A DNA stretch of 64,000 bases from Candidula unifasciata (lineage: Eukaryota > Mollusca > Gastropoda > Stylommatophora > Geomitridae). Location of the stretch: assembly GCA_905116865.2 (NCBI GenBank), contig CAJHNH020005979.1, positions 333,501-397,500 of the forward strand. Reading direction: 5' to 3'. This document shows, piece by piece, positions 53,601-61,799 of this stretch. Below the pieces are notes generated by a model that saw only the letters and a program-made list of their open reading frames with translations, ran no database searches and was not told the origin of the DNA. Numbering within the stretch: the first letter of the stretch is position 1; each line of letters begins with the position of its first letter. The position numbers and the translations under genes were made by a program.

Positions 53601-55954
53601 TGAGAAGTAAACAGTTTGATCACTTTGCCATGTACATGTAGACCTGCAAAAAGCATTGCACAAACCACAAACTCCTGAGCTCTAGCGAACCGAATCTATG
53701 AACTTCTGAGTGAGAAGTAAACAGTTTGATCACTTTGCCATGCACATGTAGACCTGCCAAGAGCATCGCACAAAGCACGAACTCCAGAGCTCTAGCGAAC
53801 TGAACTTATGAGTGAGAAGTTTGATCACTTTGCCATGTACATGCAGACTGTTCCCATCCCCCCTCCACCACCCCAACACTAACCACTGTGATATAACTTA
53901 AAAGTAACAATAATACTCACAACTGTCGGTGTGACTGGTTGTTTATTTAAAACTTTCTGTATGTCCTCTCTCACCTGGGCTATTTCCTGGGCCAAGGTGT
54001 TTGTTACTCTCTTTAATTCACAAAGAAAAAGTTGTATTAAAAAAATGTTGGCAAATGTAGCCTGGTGGTAAAAAATATTAGGAACAGTTTTCATCGCTTT
54101 TTTGGGGGGAAAGAATATTAATACCGGCTTAATATAGGTAATCATATGCGGGGGCGAACCATGAATACCTATGCCTGTTACCAAAAGCTAAATAAAGGTC
54201 ACATGAAAAGTTAATTTCCGTGCTCCCGTGTGGGAGTCGCATTATGGGTGTGGGGACAGACCTATTGTCCCCCGAACGAGCATGCTGTAAAGGCCAACTA
54301 TTCAGGGGTGTTTTCTTAGAAGTCAGAATGCACATGCTTGAAAGGCGTGGAACCAACAGTCTGCAGAAAAAAAGCTACATCTGTAAAACAGATGTGCATG
54401 CAAAACTCAAGTTCTGAGGCATGAGGGAGATTAGACGAACGTGAAGAAAAAAAAATATATCCATGTCTTGGTATACAGTGTAATCCTTTACTGACTACTT
54501 GGTGAAGGAAACTTAGGCAGTACAGGGTTAGATGCTTGTCTAGGTAAAGAAGTAAAGATGTCTTTTCACGCCTTTTAGGCGTTATTGGGTATTCAGGAAG
54601 AGCGCCTATATTGTTACAGACCATCGGCACTAGGTGGATAATGTGGTCAGCATTAGGCCGGCTGTCTTTACTTCCCCAGGACAGCCATCCTGGTACCCAT
54701 TTTAGGCCGAGTCGATCTGCGACACCCCATACCATGATAAAAATCTACAGACAGCAGTGGGTTTCGATCGCTGTATTTTGGAATTATGAGTCGGACTCGC
54801 AACACCTAAACCACGGACGCCACTTACATGTTTGCCTGCAGCCTGAATATCTTGGGTTTCATATCCACATCCACGTGGATTAAAAAAATATAATTTACCT
54901 TGGCTACCAGATAGACTCAGATTGTGTGCCAGGAAATGTCCCAGGATGTAAAGGCAGCTAGTGTGACACTGATCACATCACTATCATGAGGTGATTACAT
55001 TATATTACATGAACATGCTTCAGGAAATCACAACAGGCAGCCTCCACTATGAATGGTTTGTTTATTCTAAAGGAAAGGTAACACCAGCGTGTTTAAAACA
55101 AAGCATTCTGCAAAAGCTGCTGGATCAAAAAAGAGAAATGCTTGGTCTGTTCGCCTGTCAGAATGTAGTCCGGTAGTCTTAGTTTCAACTTCATGGCAAA
55201 CGGGTCACCCCATCATTGCTCCGCTCCTGTGCCAACGAAAAACACACAGAATGTTTATCACAGTCCCTTGTGGAAAGATTGACAGATTGCTGTCTCAGCA
55301 TATCTAGCATACACACGCATTAAAGCATACGGTAGCCATCCCAAGTGCTAGCACAAACAGTCCGACATTAGAAATGCAGTTCATCATTGATGGTAGCAGA
55401 AGTCACCAACAGATCAGCAGTTGTCCGCGTGATCAATTTTAATCACAAACGGGCACCACCAACAATGCAACTACAGGCATCACGCCATTTTCTGAATCTA
55501 CAATTCACAACACCACGTTGGTCACAGTCGAAAAAACATTCAAAATGAAATCTGCAGCTCACAGTGTCACACCATGCATTTAACTCAGAAACTGGGCGAT
55601 AAAACTATATCCATTCTACAAATGGAGCAAAAATGCATCAGCCACATCAGGCAGAAGCAAAAAATTTGCCTCGGCTCCAAACAGTGCCCCTGTCTAGCAT
55701 CCATTTTGGCCGTTAAGTCAAAGAATGTCCCTCCTAGACCAGCTGCCATCCGTCTAAGGGTCTGTTCTGCCCTGGAATAAAATTGAAATTTTCAAAGACA
55801 AGTGGCTAAAACATATATTTAGTTGCAAGAAGAAAATAACTGGTACCTGTCCTGAGTTGTTGACACCAGACTGAGTCTCCCTAAACAACAGCTCCGCATC
55901 TTCGAACTTCTGCTGCTGTAGCCAAACATTTTCTAACAAAAGTGGACTGGACAT
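40805..55954 (-). CDS. EEF1D: eEF1D, elongation factor 1-delta (eEF1B-delta)
   Basis: Eight coding exons (55954-55847, 54010-53921, 51028-50947, 49285-49107, 45870-45807, 44074-43949, 42201-42083, 40843-40805) sum to 807 nt, giving 268 codons and TAA. All phases agree (0,0,1,0,1,1,0) and all borders are GT/AG. The protein exchanges GDP for GTP on eEF1A in the cytosolic eEF1B complex. Residues 1-60 match the delta N-terminus ([17 protein letters not shown], then [16 protein letters not shown]). A heptad leucine series L77-L84-L91-L98 forms the zipper that separates delta from beta. Residues 142-153 are [12 protein letters not shown], followed by DEEAK, so S152 fits a CK2 site. Residues 176-268 are the exchange domain ([37 protein letters not shown]), ending [12 protein letters not shown]. 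Introns of 1.2-3.2 kb are full of repeats. An acceptor 16 nt before the ATG implies an upstream non-coding exon that I could not locate. Confidence 0.97.
41272..41445 (+). mobile_element. (GAA)n-tailed retroposon, 3' part
   Basis: Forward, GCCTGAGAGCCGAGGAACCT through AACCAGATCTGTAAAATGGA to AAAGATGAAGAAAA. Older copy in eEF1D intron 7. Confidence 0.7.
41680..41870 (+). mobile_element. T3 tRNA-like SINE
   Basis: AGCAGCTGGTAGAGTGGCTA, TCATTCAAAAGACCTAGGTT, CAAATCCTTGGTTAAGG: same order as 40360. Confidence 0.6.
41949..42062. repeat. TA/CA/TG dinucleotide tract
   Basis: Mixed ATATAT, ACACAC and TGTGTG runs with partial palindromes, ending 20 bp from the eEF1D exon 7 donor. Confidence 0.9.
42083..42201 (-). 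CDS. EEF1D: eEF1D coding exon 7
   Basis: 119 nt, phase 1 to 0. Acceptor TTCACCAG|CC, donor GATTTG|GTAATT. Encodes (S)[18 protein letters not shown] and [17 protein letters not shown]. The Lys of SKLVPVGYG corresponds to the conserved exchange-domain lysine of eEF1B. Confidence 0.95.
42718..42887. mobile_element. hAT MITE with TSD
   Basis: 170 bp, CAGTGTTTCCCAAACTTTTC to CTGTTTGGGAATCACGG (inverted). Flanks GTTTACTG (42710-42717) and GTTTATTG (42888-42895), 7 of 8, central TA. GCTGCGCCC and GGTGCCCCTG inside are typical of this hAT type. In eEF1D intron 6. Confidence 0.88.
43220..43830 (+). pseudogene. Degenerate LINE RT remnant
   Basis: AAATATCTGGGAACAACATT gives [15 protein letters not shown], matching FKYLGSIFTSNGK of 32270. 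Further blocks match the region up to the ORF2 end (CACAAGAGGAGAGGGACAAA for the RGxGR motif). Many stops. In eEF1D intron 6. Confidence 0.7.
43949..44074 (-). CDS. EEF1D: eEF1D coding exon 6
   Basis: 126 nt, phase 1 to 1. Acceptor TTGCCTACAG|AG, donor GGGCAT|GTAAGT. Encodes (K)[36 protein letters not shown] and LVWGA. Confidence 0.95.
44212..44420 (-). mobile_element. T2 tRNA-derived SINE
   Basis: Reverse: GTCTTTTACAGGACGTTGCA at left, AGCTGGGATCGAACTCGGCA and CAGCGCCTAAGCCACAGACG at right. Confidence 0.82.
44421..45806. other. eEF1D intron 5, no gene
   Basis: 44490-44625 resembles 33370-33605 (shared dispersed repeat). The rest is unrecognised. Confidence 0.45.
45807..45870 (-). CDS. EEF1D: eEF1D coding exon 5
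   Basis: 64 nt, phase 0 to 1. Acceptor TTATTTGCAG|GAT, donor AAAAA|GTAAGT. Encodes [20 protein letters not shown] plus K, the charged linker between the acidic block and the exchange domain. Confidence 0.94.
45915..46095 (-). mobile_element. T1-family SINE, body
   Basis: CTTTTCCACGCCTGTAGTAG, CGGCACTTGGTGGGTGATGT and AAGGCTGGGTTGACCTGGGA match 25501-25771; the tRNA-like head is almost lost. Confidence 0.8.
46096..46881. other. eEF1D intron 4, no recognised feature
   Basis: 46315-46400 (CGTAGTTGGCTAAACAGG, GTCCGGGTTTATGCC) may be another tRNA-like SINE head, but I could not place it in a family. Confidence 0.35.
46882..47050 (-). mobile_element. (GAA)n-tailed retroposon, tail-side part
   Basis: Reverse: CATGTTCACCGGCTGTAAGC, TTACAAATTTGGCTTATTTG, GCAGACTGTTGGTTCATTGC, then broken off. 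Confidence 0.75.
47735..47815 (-). mobile_element. (GAA)n-tailed retroposon, 5'-end fragment
   Basis: ATATGCTTGTTAGAAGGGCA, TTATTCTTCCCTAACTAAAT, GGCGCCCCGGAACAAACACA: complement of the family's first 80 bp. Perhaps the other half of 46882, separated by 680 bp. Confidence 0.55.
48183..48400 (+). mobile_element. T2 tRNA-derived SINE
   Basis: GGGTTAGGCGTTGCAAACGT, AGGTTCAATTCCAGCTGCG, GGCAAACTACTGAACGCAAA, CATCCTGTAAAGGATACCCA. Its 3' end runs straight into T8 and G33. Confidence 0.82.
48401..48433. repeat. Poly-G run of 33
   Basis: Uninterrupted G33 on the plus strand, i.e. the template strand of eEF1D intron 4; at the 3' end of a T2 SINE. Confidence 0.95.
48520..48790. repeat. Tandem duplication, about 140-bp period
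   Basis: GTGAGCACCCCACCC...ACATGGCCTAGAATGTATGA...AACAGTTTACTTCACACCCT occurs at 48522 and 48665 with small differences. Confidence 0.88.
49107..49285 (-). CDS. EEF1D: eEF1D coding exon 4
   Basis: 179 nt, phase 1 to 0. Acceptor TTTTCTTTAG|TC, donor AGTGAT|GTATGT. Encodes the end of the zipper ([18 protein letters not shown]), an Ala/Pro/Glu-rich linker and [12 protein letters not shown]. Confidence 0.95.
49720..50375 (-). mobile_element. (GAA)n-tailed retroposon with 196-bp tandem duplication
   Basis: A reverse retroposon copy whose tail-side 196 bp is duplicated almost perfectly (phrases GTCTTGTCCAGAATGTCAGC at 49780 and 49976), followed by a third, more diverged copy to about 50375. One base (CACATGG/CACCTGG) separates the two young units. 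In eEF1D intron 3. Confidence 0.85.
50578..50611. repeat. (AT)n microsatellite
   Basis: About 16 AT units. Confidence 0.95.
50947..51028 (-). CDS. EEF1D: eEF1D coding exon 3
   Basis: 82 nt, phase 0 to 1. Acceptor TCTTCTCAG|GCT, donor TTTGAAA|GTAAGT. Encodes [19 protein letters not shown] and SENKKLFE: start of the leucine zipper. Confidence 0.9.
51130..51390. repeat. Dispersed repeat shared with 9880-10092
   Basis: CCAGTTACCTCAACAAAGC, GTGAGGACCACCTCTGTGCT, CTCTTGCTCTGTGTTTATTT, AACCCATTTCATCTG in the same order. Probably the complement of an old LINE. Confidence 0.5.
51940..52640. repeat. GATG/GATA tetranucleotide region with 248-bp duplication
   Basis: Imperfect GATGGATAGATGGGT repeats. 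ATCAGGTAAAAACA...ATGCTTCT...TTACTGTCAGCTAT and GTTATACAAAGTA occur in two units about 248 bp apart. In eEF1D intron 2. Confidence 0.9.
52680..53330. repeat. About 46-bp minisatellite split by a retroposon
   Basis: Units such as CTAGATTTTCTGGTACAGTA plus TATTTCAAAGCACATTA, one degenerate unit left (52680-52755) and about six right (53043-53330) of the retroposon at 52756-53042. Confidence 0.85.
52756..53042 (+). mobile_element. (GAA)n-tailed retroposon, young copy with TSD
   Basis: Full-length. Flanks GATAAATTTTC (52745-52755) and GATAGATTTTC (53043-53053): 11-bp duplication with one mismatch. Inserted into the minisatellite. Confidence 0.92.
53530..53850. repeat. 110-bp tandem repeat, three units
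   Basis: ACCTGCAAAGAGCATC...CTCCAGAGCTCTAGCGAA...GTGAGAAGTAAACAGTTTGA...GCCATGTACATGTAG repeated three times; the last unit is shortened. Adjacent to eEF1D exon 2. Confidence 0.93.
53921..54010 (-). CDS. EEF1D: eEF1D coding exon 2
   Basis: 90 nt, phase 0 to 0. Acceptor GTGAATTAAAG|AGA, donor ACAGTT|GTGAGT. Encodes [20 protein letters not shown] then [10 protein letters not shown]; aligns with the delta-specific IARARENIQKSL region. A different AG choice would break the phase. Confidence 0.9.
54220..54450 (+). mobile_element. (GAA)n-tailed retroposon, old copy
   Basis: CCCGTGTGGGAGTCGCATTA, CAACTATTCAGGGG, GAAAGGCGTGGAACCAACAG, ending ACGTGAAGAAAAAAA. Confidence 0.72.
54560..54830 (-). mobile_element. 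T1-family SINE with a different tRNA-like head
   Basis: Body CTTTTCACGCCTTTTAGGCG, CGGCACTAGGTGGATAATGT, CTTTACTTCCCCAGGACAGC as in 25501. The head complement reads GTGGCGTCCGTGGTTTAGGT, then GCGATCGAAACCC, closer to the T2 heads than to the Leu/Ser-like T1 head. Confidence 0.75.
55170..55720 (-). repeat. R2 dispersed repeat, copy 2 (inverted)
   Basis: Complement of 14562-15049; e.g. GCAAACGGGTCACCC, TGCTGTCTCAGCATAT, AACAGTCCGACATTAGAAAT, CTGGGCGATAAAACTATATC. In eEF1D intron 1. Confidence 0.85.
55847..55954 (-). CDS. EEF1D: eEF1D coding exon 1 (start)
   Basis: ATG at 55954-55952; 36 codons ending SGVNNSGQ, donor GGACAG|GTACCA. Exon begins at 55970 after acceptor TTTCTACTTTCAG. Encodes the delta N-terminus with ENVW and KFEDAELLF. 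Confidence 0.92.
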
Positions 55955-55970
55955 TTTCTTTACAGTATGG

Positions 55971-56284
55971 CTGAAAGTAGAAAGTATGGAATGTCAGTAT
56001 GCATGTTTGAATGTAGACTTTTAAAAAACAACGCAGTCATCAGTGGTGCACTTTTTTTTAAAGTTGCAGAGAAAGCCTGTATGCCTAAAAACTATCAATG
56101 ACCCAGATGAAAAAGAACTTTCAACTGATTAGTGAACCCTAAAGTATTCTTGTGTGCCCTCAAAGCAGCCAGCTACTCTGTGGTGAGAGACCAATCCTAG
56201 GGGAAAATAAAACCTTTTGACAGGAAACACCTAGACATGTGTATGTTTCAGAGGTCTCAAATAGTTTTTAGTTTACAGGTACAT
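55971..56284. other. Region upstream of eEF1D coding exon 1
   Basis: Presumably first intron of eEF1D; nothing recognised. Confidence 0.4.
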
Positions 56285-56500
56285 TTACTACTTTATTTTT
56301 ACCAGCTGCAAACCCTGGTGGCAAGTTCAAGTGTCTCCACAGATCACAATCCCTGGTTGCCTGGAGCAACTCTCTTGATGATATCCCTCCATGCCATCAT
56401 TTTAGCCCAACTAGCATCGTATGTTTTGGTCTGCCTCTACACCCTTTTCCACTGATCTTTCCAGTTGTCACGATGTTCTCATTATGTGGCCAAAGAATAG
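56285..56500 (-). pseudogene. LINE ORF2 3' remnant (family of 4440)
   Basis: Complement shows GGCCACATAATGAGAACATC, ACAACTGGAAAGATCAGTGG, GGATATCATCAAGAGAGTTG, as at 4490-4670. Confidence 0.68.
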
Positions 56501-56589
56501 TGTTTTCTCATTGTTGTATATAGAGATCTACTTTCATTAGCTTATTTAAAGCAATTGTTTTTAATTACTCTGGCCATCCAAGGTATTTA

Positions 56590-56800
56590 TAACATTCGTT
56601 TCGCAAGCACATTCATTTTATAGATCTGGATTAATTACATGCAGACTGTTGGTTCCTCAACTCTCAATCAGATGCACTTTGACAGAACATTCTTAATTAG
56701 TCACCTCGTATGATACCTTTGTTGGGGGGGGGGGGGAGGGGAAAGACAGGCAGGGGGTATATTTTTTCCCTTAGCTGAACCCCAAAAGGGAGTTTACAGG
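56590..56800 (-). mobile_element. (GAA)n-tailed retroposon, old copy
   Basis: TTTTATAGATCTGGATTAAT, GCAGACTGTTGGTTCCTCAA, CTTAATTAGTCACCTCGTAT, then G13 (56724-56736). Confidence 0.65.
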
Positions 56801-56999
56801 TTTAAGTTAGGCTAAAGCTGGCTGACTTCACTGCAACAAGTTTCATCCTAACTGGCTTGGTATCCCTCGATATAGCAAGCTAGCTGTCTAATAAGTGCTG
56901 CACAATGTGAGAACTCAGTAGCTCTAGTGACAACATAGAGATCCCAGATAAGCAGCACTTGTGACCTGAAATCATCTTCAGAGAGGATCGCGGAGATTC

Positions 57000-57110
57000 C
57001 CTGAGTTAAGAACGACCTACTGTCTTGAGTTAAAAATCAACTCATAAGCGCTCCATACCCATCTTCAGTAAACGCTGGCTGCAACAGCTGTACTGAAGAT
57101 TCGACACTAA
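57000..57110 (-). pseudogene. LINE RH2 end fragment
   Basis: CTCATAAGCGCTCCATACCC and ATCTTCAGTAAACGCTGGCT are the complement of the RH2 LLKMGTE(H/C)L region. Confidence 0.45.
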
Positions 57111-57214
57111 TTATAATTTTGTAATAAGCAAAAATTACATTTTTATTGTAAATGTTTACATATTATTCCTAATATAGTTATTTTGTTCAACTCGTAATCA
57201 ATAAAGAAAGGAAA

Positions 57215-57740
57215 TCTGAGCTTTCAAACTGAAATGCTACAGAAACATTCTTAAAATACCATAGACCAAGAAGAAGAACAACGCCAACATCCTACATGAT
57301 CTGAGCATCGAAGAGAATTGGCTCATAATCAGCATCCTGTCTGGGGTGTGGTAGTCGAAGAAGAGGAGGGAAAAGAACTTGGAATAATAACATCAAGAAA
57401 TGGACAGGACTCAGTTATCATACACTTATTCATCAAGCAGGAGACAGAAAAAGATGGCCGGTTTTATGTGCAAGTGCTTCAATCAATACACCTCCACGAC
57501 CCTAATGGGTCAAAGATTATGTTATGTTATCCTGAAAGCTGAGGTTCCTAGGCCATGTCAAACACCATGGTGGCCTGGAGAAAATATTTCAGAGGCAGAC
57601 CTCTGATTCTGAATGTGGATACCAAACATTAATGATGCACTGGCTATGAAAGCAAAGAGAGCTGGAGAATTTGCTAGAAAAGTTCAAGTAGGCCATGATG
57701 GCAGTTACATTCTGTAAAGGTCCTGCTGAGTGATGATGAG
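57215..57740 (+). pseudogene. LINE ORF2 3' remnant, interrupted
   Basis: CTACAGAAACATTCTTAAAA, AACGCCAACATCCTACATGA, GAGAATTGGCTCATAATCAG, then about 170 bp foreign sequence, then TTCCTAGGCCATGTCAAACA, CTATGAAAGCAAAGAGAGCT and CTGTAAAGGTCCTGCTGAGT. Same lineage as 35750. Confidence 0.7.
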
Positions 57741-58557
57741 CTATTTTTATGTTCCTTTGTCTTTGTTGCTATTTTTATTCAGCACTGGAGCCATGCTTGA
57801 AACCTTGTAAAAGAAATTAATTTCTAAGATAATCAAATAGACAGTAGGCAGTGACAGATTTACGTAAACAATTTATTTTATTGATGAACAAGAGTTTATT
57901 TGCAGAAAAGTGTGGCCTAGCAGACCACAGTTATGTTGTTTTTGTGCAAAAGCAGATTTTTTTTTTGGGGTGTAATTTATGGTTGTTTGGTATTGGTGGG
58001 TGAATTTGAAGACTTGAACTTGTTAAAGGTTTAGTGCAGACATTCTGGTATGCTTGCAAGACAATTCTCTACTGGAAGAGCTGCAAAACAATATGTGGTG
58101 ATAAATAAGCTTTGCAGAAGCCTAACAAATCTCCAGCTAACATTTTATGACCCATAGTGGATTAAAGGCATGACCTGAGAAGAAAGTCTTCACTGAAAAT
58201 GAAGACATTAAGGTCATTTGAGCCACGAAAAAGGACTGCAGCAAAGTCTATAGGTATTTTAGACTTTTCTCCAGCCTGATAGTACCAAAGCACAACCTCC
58301 CTCAAAACTGTTGCCACGCCATTGTTGCAAAACTTTCAGCCTCAGCTCACAAACCAATCAATGGAACAGAATTATAAAATCATAATCCAAAATCTAGCAG
58401 AGGATTTTAAAGGCATTCAAAAATATGGTTAACTATTACAGCTAGAGCCTAGAACTAACAAAATGAGAACATAATATTAATAACAATAACAGAGATTAGA
58501 GAATAGGAGTGCCAGGGTACAAAAGAAGATATATTTGCAATTAAGAAATGAGAAGAC
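57741..58557. other. No recognised feature
   Basis: AT-rich; no exon or repeat recognised. Confidence 0.4.
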
Positions 58558-58946
58558 GGCTATCCTCGAATAATGGTTCCAAATTATTGAGGTCGAAAAT
58601 ATACCCAAACAGGGCCTCAGTCACATGTAAATTGCTGACTCTTTCTGGCGACTACACCGCATAAAAGCTTCCGCCGAGTTAAAGTCACTGTTGAGAGTAT
58701 CTCCCGCACAGCATGTAGCGGGGCTAAACTAGATGCCTGGGACTCACGAGCAGCAGCTACCTCATCTCCTGCAGCTTCCTTTAGTTAATTTGCTCATGAG
58801 TCCCAGCCATCTAGTTTAGCCCCAGTCTGCGCCGCATTTGGCAGTATGCTGTGTAGTAGTGTAGTCACCTGAAAGAGTCCGCAATTTACATGTGACTGAG
58901 GCCCTGTTTAGGGTATATTTTCAGCCTCGATATTAGGAGGATAGCC
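58558..58946. mobile_element. Palindromic hAT-like MITE (copy 2)
   Basis: 389 bp, same family as 9055-9471: GGCTATCCTCGAATAATGG start, TATTAGGAGGATAGCC end, inner arms CCTGGGACTCACGAGCAGCA and ATGAGTCCCAGCCATCTAGT. The flanking duplication is not clean. Confidence 0.88.
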
Positions 58947-59029
58947 AAAAAAACTAACACAGGAACAGTCCTTCTTCTGTGTTTGCTCTTAATTTAAACG
59001 GGCGACCATGATATAAGTAAAGATCCTTT

Positions 59030-59132
59030 TCACGATTTTAGGCGCATCGTGAATATGGGAAGAGCACCCTTATTTTTACAGATCAATCAGCCCTAGGTTG
59101 GTGTGGTCAGCATTACGCGACATACGTCTTTT
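59030..59132 (-). mobile_element. T1-family SINE, cut by foldback element
   Basis: TCCTTTTCACGATTTTAGGC, AGATCAATCAGCCCTAGGTT, GTGTGGTCAGCATTACGCGA; the match stops where the 59133 element begins. Confidence 0.7.
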
Positions 59133-59691
59133 GGCTCTCCTTTCAACTACGGCCGGTAGACAAATGTAGACGGACGGTTAGTTGGAGTTCTCACCCCTGG
59201 CTACAGTGCTATTACGGACTGGACAGGAGGAAACGAAACAAATGACAGAATTACTGTGTGTTGCCGATAGACAGTGTGCACTGCCCTGTTATGGTCAGAT
59301 GATTAGGTTGTGTTAGGGTTAGGGGTAGGGTGTGGTTTAGGTTTAGGGTTACGGTTAGTGTCGCCGCATCTGTCTTCGCACAAACTTAAAGTAGCAACCC
59401 AAATCCTAACCCACACCCTACCCCTAACCCAAACCCTAATCGTACGATCATAGCAGGGCAGAGCACGCTGTCTATCGCCAACACACAGTAATTACGCCAC
59501 CTGTTGTGTCCCCTCTAGAATGTGTCGCAAGAAGTGGTAATTGAACGCGGTCGCTAATTTATGTCGCAGCGCGGGGTCTGCAAGGAACGTCGAGCTCACT
59601 TTGTGTTTGGATTCGTGCCTTCTCCAGTCGTAATAGCACTGTAGCCAGGGGAGAAAACTCCGACTAACCGGCCGAAGTTAAAAGGAGAGCC
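59133..59691. mobile_element. Foldback hAT-like element with telomere-like motifs
   Basis: 559 bp, starts GGCTCTCCTTTCAACTACGG and ends CGAAGTTAAAAGGAGAGCC. Flanks CGTCTTTT and CATCTTTT match 7 of 8. Long inverted arms share CCCCTGGCTACAGTGCTATT, AATTACTGTGTGTTG and TTAGGGGTAGGGTGTGG. Near the apex both arms carry TTAGGG-like phrases. The right arm has about 110 extra bp. No coding capacity. Confidence 0.87.
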
Positions 59692-60224
59692 CATCTTTTT
59701 AACCATGACTCATGACGGGGACAACAAATTTGCACTTTTAACATGTCCTAATTGCACAGTGGTGGGATAAATGAAGAATGTTGCTGCTTCTTTCTCTAAC
59801 ACAGATGAACAAGCAAATAAAATCATTAAGTTACAAAATATAAAATCTAAAGGGGTCCAGTCAGTCGATGCCTCGTCTGCTAAGCAAACAACCATCACCA
59901 GTGGATGACCAATGAACTAAACATGCCGTAAAAGAAGTTTCCAAAGTTCAAAAACAAGGTCTACACAGACCAACAAAAGCAAAACAGGTAATCTTTAAAC
60001 AATTTTATTGGTCTATATGTCAATTTAACAGTTTATATCAGCCAACAACTGTAGTTTTTAAGCACATTTAATTATATTTCTACCGTACGCGTGTGCTAAT
60101 TCGTCCTGTGCCAACCACGAACAACGTAAAAAAGGAAATGAACCGAGCACCGGCACAGCCAGATACGCGACTCTCTCTGGTTGTGCTTGTTCACGCAAAT
60201 GTCGCTGTTAAGTCGCCTACAAAC
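59692..60224. other. No recognised feature
   Basis: No exon or repeat recognised. Confidence 0.35.
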
Positions 60225-60450
60225 ATCTTTACTGCTACTGCTACTATTAATATAGCTACTAGTACTGATGCTGCTATTACTACTGTTACTACTATTACTA
60301 CTGTTACTACAATTAATACTACTGTTGCTGCTGGTACTACTACTAATGCTACTACAACTATTACTACTACTGCTGCTATTACTCCTATTATTGCTACTTC
60401 TTTTGTTTCTACCACAACCAACACTGCTGCTGCTACTAATATTAGTACCG
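60225..60450. repeat. Imperfect (ACT/GCT)n tract
   Basis: CTACTGCTACTATTA-type trinucleotides, degenerate. Frames through it are low-complexity artefacts. Confidence 0.92.
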
Positions 60451-60617
60451 GGGCTATTTTTTAGGCGGTACGCAACTGTACACAGTACCAGCACCTTGTT
60501 TGGTCATTTTTTTTTAGTACTACTGCAATAGACATTTTGTGATGAGTACCGGCACCTTTAAAAAATCCGAATTGTTGCAGTAGTACCGGCATTATTTTTT
60601 AAGAAAAAAGCTTTCAT

Positions 60618-60657
60618 CTACTACTACTTACTACTACAACTACTACTACTACTACTC

Positions 60658-60747
<90 letters not shown>

Positions 60748-60812
60748 CTCCTCCTACTACTACTACTAATACTACTATTACAAATACTACTACTACTACA
60801 ACTACTACAACA

Positions 60813-60864
<52 letters not shown>

Positions 60865-60892
60865 TTGCTGCTGCTGCTGCTACTGCTACTAC
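60618..60892. repeat. Long (ACT)n tract
   Basis: About 275 bp, mostly uninterrupted CTA/ACT, ending in a GCT stretch. Confidence 0.96.
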
Positions 60893-61336
60893 CAGGTCTG
60901 TATTTAGGATGCAAACACCCCTCTATCGTCATTTACTTTACGCCTCCTTTTCCTCAGCTAAGCTTCGGCATCGCTATTCATTTACCGACTATCAACAATA
61001 ATGCAGAATTATTTACGAGAACTGTAATTTGTAATTTACTAGAACTGTTATTTATATTGAAGCAATTAAATCTAGCTGAATACATAGTAGATAACTCCAA
61101 ATATGCAATATTAACATGTATAAATTTTTTAAAAAAAATATACATTAATATGGTATACACACAAAATTATCACTAGTTTATTAGCCCGTATATAAAATTA
61201 TGTCATAGACATCCAATTTAGTCAGTGCAAAATATGTGGTAAAATCACTACAGTGTAACAATCATTAGGTGTATTTTTTTTAAAAGCAAACCTAACGGTT
61301 TTGATCAACTGGGAGGCTGCTGCTTTTGCTGTTACT
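60893..61336. other. No recognised feature
   Basis: AT-rich spacer between trinucleotide tracts. Confidence 0.4.
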
Positions 61337-61793
61337 GCTTCTTCTTTCTTCTTCTTCTTCTTCTTCTTCTTCTTCTTCTTCTTCTTCTTCTTCTTCTTCT
61401 TCTTCTTCTTCTTCTTCTTCTTCTTCTTCTTCTTCTTCTGCTGCTGTTTCTGCTGCTTCTTCTTCTTCTTCTGCTGCTGTTGCTGCTTCTTCTTCTTCTG
61501 CTGCTTCTGCTGTTGTTGTTGCTGCTGCTGCTTCTTTTTCTTCTGCTGCTGTTGCTTCTTCTTCTTCTTTCTTTTTCTTCCTCTTCTTCTTCTTCTTTCT
61601 TCTTCTTCTTCTTCTTCTTCTTCTTCTTCTTCTTCTTCTTCTTCTTCTTCTTCTTCTTCTTCTTCTCCTTCTTCTTCTTCTTCTTCATCTTCTTCTTCTT
61701 CTTCTTCTTCTTCTTCTTCTTCTTCTTCTTCTTCTTCTTCTTCTTCTTCTTCTTCTTCTTCTTCTTCTTCTTCTTCTTCTTCTATTTCTATAT
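61337..61793. repeat. Giant (CTT)n tract
   Basis: About 457 bp of CTT repeats with GCT/CTG interruptions in the middle. Lies at the tail side of a reverse retroposon remnant (61800-62000). Poly-Ser, poly-Phe and poly-Leu frames here are not genes. Confidence 0.97.
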
Positions 61794-61799
61794 CTATGC

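Noticed and set aside
58551..58954. Target duplication for MITE copy 2 (GAGAAGAC / AAAAAAAC)
   Set aside because: Only about five of eight bases agree, not better than expected in A-rich flanks.
59310..59440. Interstitial telomere or chromosome end
   Set aside because: Only a few degenerate TTAGGG-like units on inverted arms within a bounded transposon, with unrelated sequence on both sides.
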